From the NCBI RefSeq assembly GCF_018320785.1, contig NC_054867.1:53977276-54041275 (forward strand): a stretch of 64,000 bases of DNA, read 5' to 3'. This document shows positions 14,001-24,200 of this stretch, piece after piece (the first letter of the stretch is position 1; the number at the start of each line of letters is the position of its first letter). The position numbers were made by a program, and so were the translations under genes. Origin of the DNA: Cheilinus undulatus. Lineage: Eukaryota; Chordata; Actinopteri; Labriformes; Labridae. The notes beneath the pieces were generated by a model. The model was not told the origin of the DNA. It saw only the letters and a list, made by a program, of their open reading frames with translations, and did no database searches.

Positions 14001-15929
14001 GTTTAAAGGTCAGCGTTTAGAGAATGATGTATGTGTGTATTCATACAGCAACACACTGAAATAAACCTTCAAGAGATTAATAATGTAACTATTAGGGAGG
14101 CTGAAATGTATTATTTCACTGGCACTGACATGGTTGATGCTGCACTGATGCAAATACAGAGTATAATAGTTACTGCACACTGATGTAGCCTTAAGATTTT
14201 CATGCTATATATAAAATTTATAAGGGATGAAAGAAATGCATTTTTAGCACATATCTGATAAGGCAGTATTTACAAATTCATTTCAGTAGATACCAATTTC
14301 AGTTAAAAAAATTATAGTTAGAATCTAAACCTACAGTTGTTTAAACACTTAAGAAATGAGGATGAACAGAAAAAAAAATTCACCTGATGCAAGTCTGTTG
14401 GTCCTTCTACTGATGCCAAATCAGCTGATATAGACTAATATTTACAGCTGATATAGGCTGATATTCATGGCTTATTTAGACTGATATTTACAGCTGAAAT
14501 AGACCGATATCTACAGCTGATATAGACTGATATTTACAGCTGATTTAGACCAATATTTACAGCCTATATAGACCGATATTTACAGCAGATATAGACTGAT
14601 ATCTACAGCTGATGTAGACTGATATTTACAGCTGATATAGACTGATATTTACAGCTGATATAGACTGATATTTACAGCAGATATAGACTGATATTTATAG
14701 CTGATATAGACTGATATTTATAGCTGATATAGACTGATATTTATAGCTGATTTAGACCGATATTTACAGCCTATATAGACCAATATTTACAGCAGATATA
14801 GACTGATATTTCCAGCTGATATAGACTGATATTTACAGCTGATATAGACTGATATTTACAGCTGATGTAGACTGATATTTACAGCTGATATAGACTGATA
14901 TTTGCAGCTGATGTAGACTGATATTTACAGCTGATATAGACTGATATTTGCAGCTGATGTAGACTGATATTTACAGCTGATGTAGACTGATATTTACAGC
15001 TGATATAGACTGATATTTGCAGCTGATGTAGACTGATATTTCCAGCTGATATAGACTGATATTTACAGCTGATATAGACTGATATTTACAGCTGATGTAG
15101 ACTGATATTTACAGCTGATATAGACTGATATTTGCAGCTGATGTAGACTGATATTTACAGCTGATATAGACTGATATTTGCAGCTGATGTAGACTGATAT
15201 TTACAGCTGATGTAGACTGATATTTACAGCTGATATAGACTGATATTTGCAGCTGATGTAGACTGATATTTACAGCAGATATAGACTGATATTTACAGCT
15301 GATGTAGACTGATATTTACAGCTGATATAGACTGATATTTGCAGCTGATGTAGACTGATATTTACAGCTGATATAGACTGATATTTACAGCTGATGTAGA
15401 CTGATATTTACAGCTGTTAAAGGCTGATATTTTCTGTCTAAGAAGGCGATTTTATAAGACGTTAAGCGGGAAAATGTCAGACTTATTCTTATTAAAATTA
15501 AGGTAGATAAATGTACTAATATGGTGCAGTTCCTTTAATTCAGATCAGACGCATCGATTTATCTATTAGGTGAACAAGTAGGACATATCAGCTAACGATT
15601 ATTCAAATTTCTAGTCAAAAACAGACAGCAGAGAAGTGTCTATCTCCCTATCTTTTTCTTTTCTAACATAAATAATAGAACTCGGTGGTCGAAGCTAAAC
15701 CGGTTGTCGGTAGCGACTCCACAGCCGAGCTGAGGAAGAACAGAAAGCGGCGGTGAAACGTCAGAAATAACCCCAAAAGGTGCTCAAATCCCGATTTACC
15801 TCTCTTCCAGGCCGTTAACGGAGACACCACCTCCACCCGCTCCGAGATTAAATCCGCTAAACTTGATCTATAAAGAGCTGCTCGGACAGTAACGGCTACA
15901 ATCAGCAGTAGAGTCAAGGGAGCCGCCAT
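2004..15929 (-). CDS. pigu: PIGU, GPI-transamidase subunit (12 coding exons, 435 aa, complete)
   Basis: PIGU is a multi-pass ER membrane subunit of the GPI-transamidase (with PIGK, GPAA1, PIGS and PIGT), which attaches GPI anchors to proteins. Coding exons in transcript order: 15800-15929, 12547-12611, 11779-11838, 8906-8968, 8157-8266, 6632-6732, 5995-6092, 4315-4469, 4092-4235, 3874-3998, 3532-3674, 2004-2117. Every junction is GT-AG, phases are consistent, and the 1308 nt give 435 aa plus TAA. That is the length I recall for human PIGU. Recognised stretches are [11 protein letters not shown] (residues 28-38), [10 protein letters not shown] (66-75), YTILSC-like [12 protein letters not shown] (149-160), RQYIPV (211-216), [11 protein letters not shown] (262-272) and [12 protein letters not shown] (274-285), the segment reported to resemble fatty-acid elongases. 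The start is the ATG in MAAPL; an upstream in-frame ATG adds 16 unconserved residues and was rejected. No broken exon was seen. Exon 1 faces PSMF1 head to head. Confidence 0.97.
2160..2720. repeat. Degenerate minisatellite related to the 23-bp family (PIGU intron 11)
   Basis: Many loosely spaced copies of GCCAATATTTACAGC, GCTGATATAAGCC and CGATATTTA occur over about 560 bases. It looks like an old, decayed relative of the clean 23-bp arrays at 14405-15428 and 21350-21855. Confidence 0.6.
2909..3436. mobile_element. Non-autonomous DNA transposon with terminal inverted repeats (PIGU intron 11)
   Basis: The left end GACTGAATCCCAATTCTCCC and the right end, read as reverse complement GGCTGAATCCAAATTCTCCC, form an inverted pair of 20 or more bases. 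Internal subterminal blocks (CCCAATTCTCC, GGGGTGTCCCATTTC) repeat the theme. No transposase frame. Superfamily not assigned and no clear target duplication seen. Confidence 0.65.
4710..5712 (+). mobile_element. hAT-like non-autonomous element, family A copy 1 (PIGU intron 7)
   Basis: It begins CAGGGGTGTCATACTCA and ends so that the reverse complement reads CAGGGATGTCAGACTCA, matching the CAGNG ends of hAT elements. Subterminal blocks (GGCCCGGGGGCCAAATCC at the left, AGGCCCTCAGGTTAGACC at the right) recur in the copy at 9984-10853. The 0.7-kb core is a degenerate tandem of TCATATTTTGAC / TTTTAAACTCATGATTTTGA. No coding capacity. Confidence 0.75.
6802..7660. mobile_element. Probable MITE-like repeat with internal duplication (PIGU intron 5)
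   Basis: It starts AAGGCCTTTGCACACTGGGT, a pattern common at ends of fish MITEs. Two related blocks of about 150 bases (6986-7145 and 7149-7290) share TGATGATTCA, TGCTGCT/TGCTGTT, TTGCTC.CTCACCCC.GCCC and a run of CCTC/CTCT. The right end is not clear, so the boundary is approximate. Confidence 0.4.
8555..8800. mobile_element. Probable short DNA-transposon remnant (PIGU intron 4)
   Basis: This is a CpG-rich patch in an AT-rich intron, with TTTCATCCACACGGAAACGG near the left and CCGTGTTTACGGAAAATG near the right, arranged as inverted subterminal motifs, and GTGTGTACAAGGCCTC at the end. It resembles a common fish repeat type; family name not assigned. Confidence 0.45.
9194..9522. mobile_element. 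MITE with AGGGCTG...CAGCCCT ends, copy 1 (PIGU intron 3)
   Basis: Inverted ends AGGGCTGAACGATTT and (reverse complement) AGGGCTGGGCATTAAACC bound a 329-base element. Its right half, GCAGCAGGCCATATTGGGAT then TTAATCTAATTTGCG, recurs at 13086-13473 and 37991-38296. Confidence 0.7.
9644..9970. mobile_element. MITE with ~42-bp inverted repeats and TTAGGG-rich core (PIGU intron 3)
   Basis: The left end GTAGCAACACATTATGTAAA and the reverse complement of the right end, GTAGCTCCACATTATGTAAT, are inverted repeats that continue for about 42 bases (GC.GCATTATGTAATAA). Flanks AACCCAT and AAACCAT look like a 7-bp target duplication with one change. The core holds two copies of a ~75-base block with GGTTAGGGTTAGGGCAAGG and TGGAGCCCAC.TTAAGTCCTA. 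Confidence 0.75.
9984..10853 (+). mobile_element. hAT-like non-autonomous element, family A copy 2 (PIGU intron 3)
   Basis: It has the same ends and subterminal blocks as 4710-5712: ACAGGTGTCCAACTCA.AGCCCGGGAG at the left and GGCCCTCAGGTTAGACCTGA ... GTTTGTCATCCCTG at the right, with the same degenerate TTTTGACTTTTAATTTC-type core. The flanks ATTTAAAA and GTTTAAAA fit an 8-bp target duplication with one mismatch, as expected of hAT elements. Confidence 0.75.
11213..11551. mobile_element. Non-autonomous DNA transposon with GATAT-rich ends (PIGU intron 3)
   Basis: The left end AAGGATGCACAATATTGG and the reverse complement of the right end, TAGGGATGCACGATATTATC, are inverted. Subterminal sequence is rich in GCTGATA / CCGATATTTA. 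The middle (TGAGGATAAATAAAGAAAAG ... CAGGTCTGTTGGTTC) is homologous to 14345-14405, just left of the 23-bp array. Confidence 0.75.
12340..12405 (-). mobile_element. Fragment of the family-B hAT-like element
   Basis: A short reverse-oriented piece: GGCTGAAAAGGTTGAGAACC at the right and AGTGGGGGTGCCCATTCTCC at the left match the left end of 25163-26041. A similar scrap sits at 48095-48140. Confidence 0.5.
12613..12895. repeat. ~20-bp A-rich tandem repeat abutting the PIGU exon 2 acceptor
   Basis: Units of the form AACAAATAAACAAAGATGTA are repeated about 14 times with small changes. Read on the PIGU strand it is a (TTTGTTTATTTGTATC)-like tract that runs straight into the TTTCCAG acceptor of exon 2. 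The frames that are open across it are by-products of the lack of stops in this repeat. Confidence 0.85.
12920..13080. mobile_element. Truncated MITE of the AGGGCTG family
   Basis: It starts TAGGGCTGAACAATTTAAGG like 9194-9522 and 13086-13473 and keeps the ATATTGCGATTTGATGTGC block, but it has no matching right end before the next copy begins at 13086. Confidence 0.5.
13086..13473. mobile_element. MITE with TAGGGCTG...CAGCCCTA ends, copy 2 (PIGU intron 1)
   Basis: The left TAGGGCTGGACGATTC and right CTGCCCAGCCCTA ends are inverted, with internal ATTGCAATTATTTACAC and CTGCAGTTGGCCATATTGTG shared with 9194-9522. No coding capacity. Confidence 0.7.
13500..14215. other. PIGU intron 1 segment without recognised features
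   Basis: AT-rich, unremarkable intronic DNA. I saw no exon, tandem repeat or inverted ends here. Confidence 0.4.
14405..15428. repeat. 23-bp minisatellite, ~44 copies (PIGU intron 1)
   Basis: Tandem units of 23 bases built as GCTGATATAGACTGATATT plus TACA. Variants (ATATAG/ATGTAG, TTTACA/TTTGCA/TTTCCA, GCTGAT/GCAGAT) recur in the same order in blocks, for example around 14800-15060 and 15040-15260, so multi-unit segments have been copied. The same unit occurs reverse-complemented in PSMF1 intron 4 at 21350-21855. Confidence 0.95.
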
Positions 15930-15990
15930 CTTGACAAGGAAGTGATCTGGCGTGCTCCGCCCTGCGAGGTGCATCATGGGAGATGTTGTC
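15921..15990 (-). promoter_or_regulatory. PIGU core promoter and start region (YY1-, ETS- and SBS-like motifs)
   Basis: The start codon lies inside AAGATGGCGGC (15922-15932 read on the minus strand), the classic YY1 site that often overlaps the start of housekeeping genes. On the plus strand AAGGAAGTG (15936-15944) resembles an ETS site. On the minus strand, 15971-15990 reads ACAACATCTCCCATGATGC, close to the ZNF143/THAP11 (SBS) consensus. No TATA box is visible. This would suit a ubiquitously expressed, TATA-less promoter. Motif reading is by eye and binding is inferred. Confidence 0.45.
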
Positions 15991-17194
15991 CAATTTGTGT
16001 TATTGTTCAGGGATCTTGAATGCGATTGAGTTATTATGAGACCCTAACCCTTAACAAACTGGTTTTAACGGCAAGTTTCTGAAAAATAAATTACATATTG
16101 AGCCCCTGTAAGTTGCTACTACTATTATTATTATCATAATTATTATTTTTACGGTATTCTTCTTGAAAATAAAACAGTTAATTGTGCAGCTCTGCTTTAA
16201 AACATGCCAGCCATCAGTTTTTTTTAAATCTTCTTTTTATTTCTACCAGATCACTGATCCTGCTTTTGAAACGCATCTAAGCAGAGAGACAGGTAGTGAC
16301 TTTTGTCTAGCCTTCATCCTTAATCAGCACATTTCAGATAGGAACTATAAAGCCAAGCATGGTTTCCACCCGGGAGTTTTCACTTGATGGATCAAAACAC
16401 AAAGTTCTGTGAAGTTAGACATAGGGCAGCACACGGTTTCCGTTCCGTTTTCAAAATAAAGTTCGTTGGTTATGAGCTTTGGAATCTTTTGAGGATGTGT
16501 CACTAATTTTTATCAATCAGACACTAATTGGTGATTAAACACTCTGATTTCACAAATCATCTGGTTCACGTTGCCAGAAATTCACAGTTTTGAACTGAAA
16601 ACATAAAACAAAGACAGACAAACTAAATAGACAAGGCTTAATTCAAATATTTACTTTTCATTATTTGCATGTTTTGTATTTTTATTTTTTCTATGTATTA
16701 TCTAAGTACAGTGTTCCTTATCATCAGAGATTTAAATCTTGAGGGGTTTCAATCATAGTTCATTCAATTAACATGTCCCAACAGCAGTGGAACAAATGTC
16801 TGAACTATCACAGATTCTCCATTAGGGTTTGTAATGGTGTCAGATAGGGAGGAATTAAGTCCTCGTTTCATTTTAATTTATATATTGATTATCTGTCCAC
16901 GTATTTGAAATCCTGTAATACTGGATGGATGATTGGTGATAGATTAATAAATCATCTGATGCGTGATGACCTGGTTGTTTTTAGTCCCAGTAGTGCTGGT
17001 CTTCAGCTGCTGCTGTCTTTATGATCTTTTTATGGAGATGAGCATGATAGAGGGTAGGGTTAGATGATAGCCACAGAGCTTCAGGGGAGGCACAGAACCA
17101 TAAACCAGAAAAAGGTGATTTGCTTTGTGACCCTCTGCTGTACATGGACCAAAATGGATAGACTTATAGTTACTATAGGGACTATGCTATAGAG
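15991..17194. other. PIGU-PSMF1 divergent spacer, left part
   Basis: Head-to-head intergenic DNA with no supported exon. It holds a short ATT-rich microsatellite near 16120-16150 and otherwise plain AT-rich sequence. Open frames here, such as 16163-16387, lack family resemblance. Confidence 0.5.
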
Positions 17195-18106
17195 CAGTGT
17201 TACTCAACCAAAGAGCCAAATTTTTTGAAAAATACCTTTGCAAAAGCCAAAATCTAAGAGGTGAAAAGTGGCAAAAACAGCTTGAAGTAGCAATAAAAAT
17301 AGGTTAATGGTGGCAAAATGGTCAAAAAGCAACAAAAAATTGGTGAAAAGGGGCTAAAATGGGGAGAAAATGTGGAAAAATGGTCAGAAAGTAGCAGAAA
17401 TGGATGAGAAGTGACAAAAAAATGAGTGGAAAATGACTTAAATGGGCAAAAAGCAGTCAAGAGTGGCAAAAATGGGCAAAAAAAAAAAAAAAGGAAACAA
17501 GTGGTACGTAATGGCAAAGGGTAGTTTAAATGGACAAAAAATGGCAAAAATGGTTAAAAAAAAAAGGGGGGGTGGGTGGATAAAAGTGGCAAAAAATTGG
17601 GAAAAAGTGGCAAAAAAATTGTGAAAAGGCCAAAAATTGGGAAAAAAGGAAGAAAGTGGTATTAATGGCAATGGGCAGCTTAAACGGACAAAAAGTGACA
17701 AAAAATTGTATAAAAAAAAAGGAAAAAACAGAAAAAAGTGGCAAAAAGGCGTAGCAAAAATGAGCAAAAAAAAAGGGAAAAAAAGGGATATTTAAAGATG
17801 AAAGGTAGCTTAAATGGAAAAAAGGGGGAAAAAAGGCAAAAATGGGATGAAAGTGGAAACAAAAGAGGCAAAAAGAAGTTGTAAAATGGCCAAAAAATTA
17901 TGAAAAAGGGGTATTTAATGGCATTATAACTGAATTAAAGGGAAAGGCAGATTAATGTTAAAAATGTTTAAAGATTAGACATAAATGTTTGAAATGTTGT
18001 TGTTTTTTTTTTTTTTCAATTTGAATCCATTTTGTTGGTTGGGGTCCACCGAATGAAAAAGTTCTTCTTAGGGGAGGCTCACTCTTCCACACTTTGAAAA
18101 CCCCTG
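17195..18106 (+). mobile_element. hAT-like non-autonomous element with G/A-rich tandem core
   Basis: The ends are CAGTGTTACTCAACC at the left and (reverse complement) CAGGGGTTTTCAAAGTG at the right, of CAGNG type and close to family B. The core (17255-17900) is a degenerate tandem of GTGGCAAAAATGGG and GGCAAAAAGTG, so it has no stops in several frames and produces long spurious Phe/Leu- or Lys-rich ORFs. No clear 8-bp target duplication is visible. Confidence 0.7.
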
Positions 18107-18170
18107 ATTTAATCAATTGTATTGTTTTATTTCGTTCTCTGTTTTCTACCTGCTCGTTTTACTTTGAAAA

Positions 18171-18291
18171 GCGAAGACCGGAAGTGCCGGCTGTTGCTGG
18201 GTGAAGTGACGTCGTTCCGCCTCGGACTTTCGTTTTCATTTCTCGGGTTGATTCGCTACTTGATGTTTTTGTGATCGTTAAATCAGTAAAC
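18171..18291 (+). promoter_or_regulatory. PSMF1 promoter / 5' UTR region
   Basis: The 120 bases before the ATG are locally rich in CpG and carry CCGGAAGTG (18178-18186, ETS/GABP type) and TGACGTC (18207-18213, CRE type). No TATA box is seen. The hAT-like element at 17195-18106 ends only about 70 bases upstream of the ETS-like motif, so the promoter is squeezed between it and the start codon. Factor binding is inferred from sequence alone. Confidence 0.45.
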
Positions 18292-21200
18292 ATGGCGGGG
18301 TTGGAGGTGTTATACACCTGTGTCGGTGGCAGTGTCACGTGTCCACAGGACGCCGTGGTGTGTTTGGTCCACTGGGAGATGATAAAGAGCGGGTACAGGT
18401 GCATCGGCTCTGGAGACGAGGTAGCTAAAATCAGCTAACGTCATGATAAAAGCTATCTGATCTGATGGTGTAATGAGGTAAAGAGCGACCGTGTCAACTG
18501 GTGACTCTGGTGAATGCGTCGTTCGTGACGACGACCCAGAATCAGTAAAGTGCTCCAACTAGAGCATGTTTAACTGGAGTTTACTAAAATATTAGTTCCT
18601 TAAGAAAAGATGAAACTACGAGACATGCGTTATGACTCAGCTGAAAGTCACCAGATAGCACAGTAACTCTTCAAACCACAACACTGGTTTGTTGACATTG
18701 TTGAATCAGTCTGAAGCTTCTGTGGTTGTAAATTAACGTCTCAGAGGATGATAACGTACCTGTTTAGTGAATCAAACATGCATCAGTTTAAAGAACATTT
18801 CCTAACGGTTCACATTAAGATAGTTTGGTTGTTTTTAGTCTTTATTATTGAAATTAGATTTAGAGGAAAGTTTGAATTTAGCCGTTTTAAGGAGATGCTA
18901 TCTCTGCTAAGCTAGCTCCTGTCTGAATGAGCGTTAGCTCCCTAAATGAATGTAATACTCTGTTTAAATGAACTTTAGTGACCAGATCGACATATTTAAG
19001 CATTGTTTGTCTCTGGTTGACATGTTTCATTCAGAATTAAAATGCTGTAGTTTGATTTATAACACATTTAATAATCTAATAATAGTCATCCTAAACTAGC
19101 TTACACCGGATTTTAAGCATTGTTATTAGAAAGTATAGCCTAAATATTCACCTGATCACAGGTGCTGGATGTTTTAAAATGTTCTGGGAGGACCCCTAGG
19201 TTGATTTGTATCTACGGAGGCTGATTAGGGACACTGAGAAATACATTTTTGAGAATGCATTTTTTTTTTCATCAAATTCCGAGGAAAAGATGGAATATTG
19301 ATGTAGAAAAAGGAGTGTGAAAATAATAAAATTGTACGATTAAAGTCAAATTCTGAGGCGGAAAAGTCAGAATTCTGGGATTAAACATATGCTATTGAGG
19401 TAAAGTATATTTCTGACCTTATAAATAAAATGGGCTCTATGCACGGCAGGGGGTGGCGTATTTCCGGTGGAAAATAAGACCGGTTCTCAACTTCCGCCTA
19501 ACGATTCGTGCTAGGCCAAAATGAAATCTAAACCCTCCTATACTGCCTTAATTTGTCCGTTTAGTTTTTTTTTTGGGTTTCGATTGTTGTTTGCGTTTAC
19601 TCTGCCATCACCGCTTGGCATCCAAACATGCTAAAATGATGTTTCAAAAACAGGTTAAAAGCACTCCTGGACATCGTTGCTGCGTGCTGCAATGTACATC
19701 TTTGGCTGAATTTAACTCTCATTGACAGTCAGCTCAGGTAACTCATGCAAACAGTGAGTAAACTGCAGCGATTTTGCCATCATACTCCATTCTCTTCTCC
19801 CGACTGGAAGTGTGGGAGCGGTCTAATGCCAAATGCGGAAGCAGTTTGTGCATAGAGCCCATTCTGAGGAAAAAATATAACTCTGGGACTAAATTTAAAA
19901 TTCTGAGAAAAATATAAAAAGTCAAGGGAAAGATTATTTTTTTGGACTAATCGGGGTTTTGAGAAAAAAATAGAATTTAAAAAGGGAAACATTTTGAGAT
20001 TAAAATAAAAATTCTGATTTTTTTCCCCCTGAATTTGAGAAAAAAAAATGCATTTAAAATCTTTGTTTTATTATTTGCCCTCATCCTCTTCGTATCAGAG
20101 TTTAAGATTCAGTTGTTTGACCATCTCTCCTCTCTTCTTCATTCAGGCTCGTAGCGGCGATAAGAAGTCAGAGCTGCTGCCTGCAGACTGGAGCAGTAAC
20201 AAAGAGCTGTACAGTCTGAGATATAAACCCAAAGACGGGGACAACCAGCTGCTGCTCAAAGCCATCACTGTTGACTCGACCCTGATCTTCAACCTGATGG
20301 TAGGAGAAAAAGGCCACATGTAAATAGCACAGACTTCTGGGTGTTTGTCTGAGGATGTTTGGACTTTTACTGCTGCTTATATCAAAGAATAATGAGAAAA
20401 ATTGTTAAGAAAAATACACCTTTAACCCCCAAAATAAAGATAGGCCAAAAATATTTTAGGACAAAAGTGAGGACCCCTCCTTTTATTTCCTTTCTCTGTT
20501 CCCTTCCTCACCACCTCTTCAAACCCTGCTTTTGTTCCTCTCTTTCTCTCATCATTATTTAACTCCTTGGTTCTTAACTGGTGGGTCAAGACCCAAAAGT
20601 GGGTCATAAAGCTATTGAAAAGCACGGGCCATCTCCACACCTGTGGATGAAGTGTAGAGACTGATTTAACCTTCAGTTATATTAATGACAATAATGTCAA
20701 CAGCATGTTTACAGACTTTTATTTATGCTTCATTTATTTTTTATGTTTTTGCTTCACCACGTGTTTCTGTATGTGTTTAAAGAACTCCGGCACACAGCAA
20801 GTCTCAGACCTGACAGTGAACATCAGCGATCACATCAACACTGAACAGCTGCAGAACTTTGAAAGGTAGGTTCAGAGTCTTCACAATATCACAGTTTTAC
20901 ATGATTCTGACAAAATCAAACCATTTCAGGTGAACTCATAGAAAATGGTCTAAATAGTCCAAAACATTGAAACTGTTTGTCTCGTTCCAGTGTGTTTAAG
21001 GATGCTGACAGTTTGTCAGAGAAGGTGAGGACTCAGCTGCTGCCTCCTCAGGACCGGACAACCGGACCGAGGACGGAGAGGAGGAGTCAGAGGGAGGAGG
21101 AGGAGGAGAGGCGGAGAGAGGACGACAGCGACCCCCTCAGGATCCCCAACAGACATCCTCGACATGGAACGCAGCCCAACTGGTCAGTAATGATGGTGAA

Positions 21201-24200
21201 CCCTCACCACATTTAGAAAACCTGTTGGACACATCTCTCCATGGAGATGTTAGTGTTGGAGAGGCATGACATTGGATATCTGCTAATCAGTATTCATTCA
21301 TTCAAAATTTATTCCAATTTTTGCAGATTAATTTTAGCCAATACAGATTTCCATTTTCTATATCAGCTGTAAATATCAGTCTGTATCAGCTGTAAATATC
21401 AGTCTATATCAGCTGTAAATATCAGTCTACATCAGCTGTAAATATCAGTCTACATCAGCTGTAAATATCAGTCTACATCAGCTGTAAATATTGGTCTATA
21501 TCAGCTGTAAATATCAGTCTACATCAGCTGTAAATATTGGTCTATATCAGCTGTGTAAATATCAGTCTACATCAGCTGTAAATATCAGTCTACATCAGCT
21601 GTAAATATCAGTCTACATCAGCTGTAAATATCAGTCTACATCAGCTGTAAATATTGGTCTATATCAGCTGTGTAAATATCAGTCTACATCAGCTGTAAAT
21701 ATCAGTCTACATCAGCTGTAAATATCAGTCTACATCAGCTGTAAATATTGGTCTATATCAGCTGTAAATATCAGTCTACATCAGCTGTAAATATCAGTCT
21801 ACATCAGCTGTAAATATTGGTCTATATCAGCTGTAAATATCAGTCTATATCAGCTTTGAACACAATGTGCGGCACAATAACTGCTTAACCTTAATCATCT
21901 TTTTGAAGTATGTTGGGAGCCTAAATCATGAATAAAATAGAATATAGTTTATCTGCTTGGCTTTATAATAGAGTACTAAAATTACACAAACAAAGCCATG
22001 CCTAAATAAATAACCCAAGGGTTTTCAGGTGCAGAATTATCCTCAGTCTGGTCCCTGCTAAAAAACACAAACAGACTGGGTTATTAAATCTGTGAAAATG
22101 TTGACTAAAGCTCTTTGTTGGTGGGATTGTCCTTTATTTGTGGTATTTAAAGGTCGGGGCTGGGCGAGCTCCACCGCCACACGTTTGTTTTTGTTTGTCA
22201 GGGATCCAGGTCAGATTCAGCCGCTCTTCCTCGTCTCGGTCATCTCCTCTCCCTCGTTCCTCCTCGCTGTGACCTGATCAGATGAGATTCCTGATGATGT
22301 CAGCACTTTATCGACCTCGCTGCTGTCGCCTCCTTGTCCCCACGGAGGGCCAGAGGGGGAGGGAGGAGGAGGTGAAAACAAAGACAGACGAAGGGAAAAT
22401 AAACAAAAATAAGAAACAGACAGAGGAGGTGTGGAGGTGATACTGAGAGACAAAGAGTGATGGATGAGGAAATGATAATTTATCCTCCTGAGACCTGAGC
22501 TTCTGTTTCTAATACATTTTAGTCTCTACCTCTTCTTTTGGATCAGGAGGACCTGATCAGTTTAAAACCTCAGCATGATCTTTGATCAGGAAGTAGTTTA
22601 GACCGAAAACCATGTCCATAATTCTCCTGAAGGTCCTGCTTCTACAGAAAATCCAGACCTGGATTGGTTTTAGAGCAGATGCTTTGGCTAAAATGTGGGG
22701 GTCTTCAGTCATTGAGAGAGGGATGGGGGACTCATTTTGATGACGGGCCACAAGGACTGGTAAAGACCAAGTGTCAACAATATTAACACTAAAAGGTGTT
22801 AATTAAGTGGAAATCCACAGAAATTACTCATAATATATATGTGAAAATTCTTAAAAATTTTAAGTGTCCCATAGAAAGTATCATTGACATTTGTACCAGT
22901 ATTCCCCAAATATTTCAGTAAAACTCAATTACAAAGCCAGAACATTTCAATACAATTTTTCCCCAAATTTTCTTTAAAAATTCCTGAAAATTGTCAAACC
23001 AATTTCCCCCAAAATGTAGAAATACATTCCCAAGATTCCATGGGAAAAAAGGGTCCTTTAAACACCCAAACAAATTCCCTAGAATTTCCTGAAATCCTGG
23101 AAATTTCATCACACCCAAAATTAACAAATTTCCCAAGTTTCATTGAAAATATTTCAAAATTTCAACTCCAATGCCTCCAAAAGGTATAGAAACTTATTCC
23201 CAAATATGACAAATACATTTCTGAAATTGATGATAAAATGCCTGAAAATTTCCAATTTCCTGCAAACATCAGAGAAAAATTTCAATATTTCCACGAAAAT
23301 ACCCCAAAATTTCACAGCAGATTTCTTTAAAATTTCCAGTAAAATTGTCTGAAATATATACAATATATACACATATCCCAAATTGTCCAGGAAATATCAG
23401 GACATAATTTAGATAAATCTGTGCATCATCAGCATAGAAGTGAATGCTAAGACCGAGTTTGTGGATGATGCGACCAAGACGGAGCATGTAGAAGATAAAG
23501 AGAAGCGGTCCAAGGACGGAGCCTTGAATCTCTCTCTAAAAGGAGGTGGTTAGGGATTTTGATGAGGGTGGTCTCGGCTGTGTTTGGGTCTGAAAATATC
23601 CTCATATCAGCCACTCTAAACGTCACGTGTCAGTTTTAAAGGAATAAAATGAGCTTTTGATACCATTAAAACCAGAGACTTGAAGCTGCAGCCGCCCTAG
23701 GCAGCGATCTCAAAAAGCCTCATTGTGCTGTGAATCATTGGTGTGAAGAGTCTTCATCTCTGTCTCTGGGACTCAAAGTAAATCAGAATCACTAACAGGA
23801 TAACTGGGATTATGAGTGGGATTATACTTGTTTAATACTGAGCTGCTGGATCAGAGTTTATGAAATAAAACCTTAATTATGACTGGAGAGACATTTAAAG
23901 GACTGAACCTGACTAAAACCTGCATTAATCACTCCTCTGTTAAAGATGAACTGTCTGTGATGTTCAGTTAAAGACAGGTTTCCTCTTAAATATCATAGTA
24001 GCCAGGCACAAATATTTAAGACCTTAAAACTCAGGCTTTAGTCAAAGCAAAGCAGCTTTATTTATAGAGGACATGCAGATATTCAGGGTCATTTAAGAAC
24101 ATCAGGAGAATTTATATGACAGAGCAAAAAAAGAGAAAACAAAAAACAAGATTAAGCAAAAAAAGACAACATGATTAGTTAAAACTGGGCTCAAAATAGC

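Noticed and set aside
15930..15977. In-frame upstream ATG extending PIGU by 16 residues
   Set aside because: The extension is not part of the known N-terminus, and the inner ATG sits in a YY1-type start context and matches the family start MAAPL.
17254..17871. Several overlapping Phe/Leu-rich minus-strand and Lys-rich plus-strand frames
   Set aside because: They come from the degenerate GTGGCAAAAATGGG core of a hAT-like element and have no family resemblance.
22092..22277. Possible extra PSMF1 exon in the GC-richer part of intron 4
   Set aside because: Exons 4 and 5 join in phase (TG|G = Trp) as in other PI31 proteins; inserting this frame would add sequence with no counterpart.
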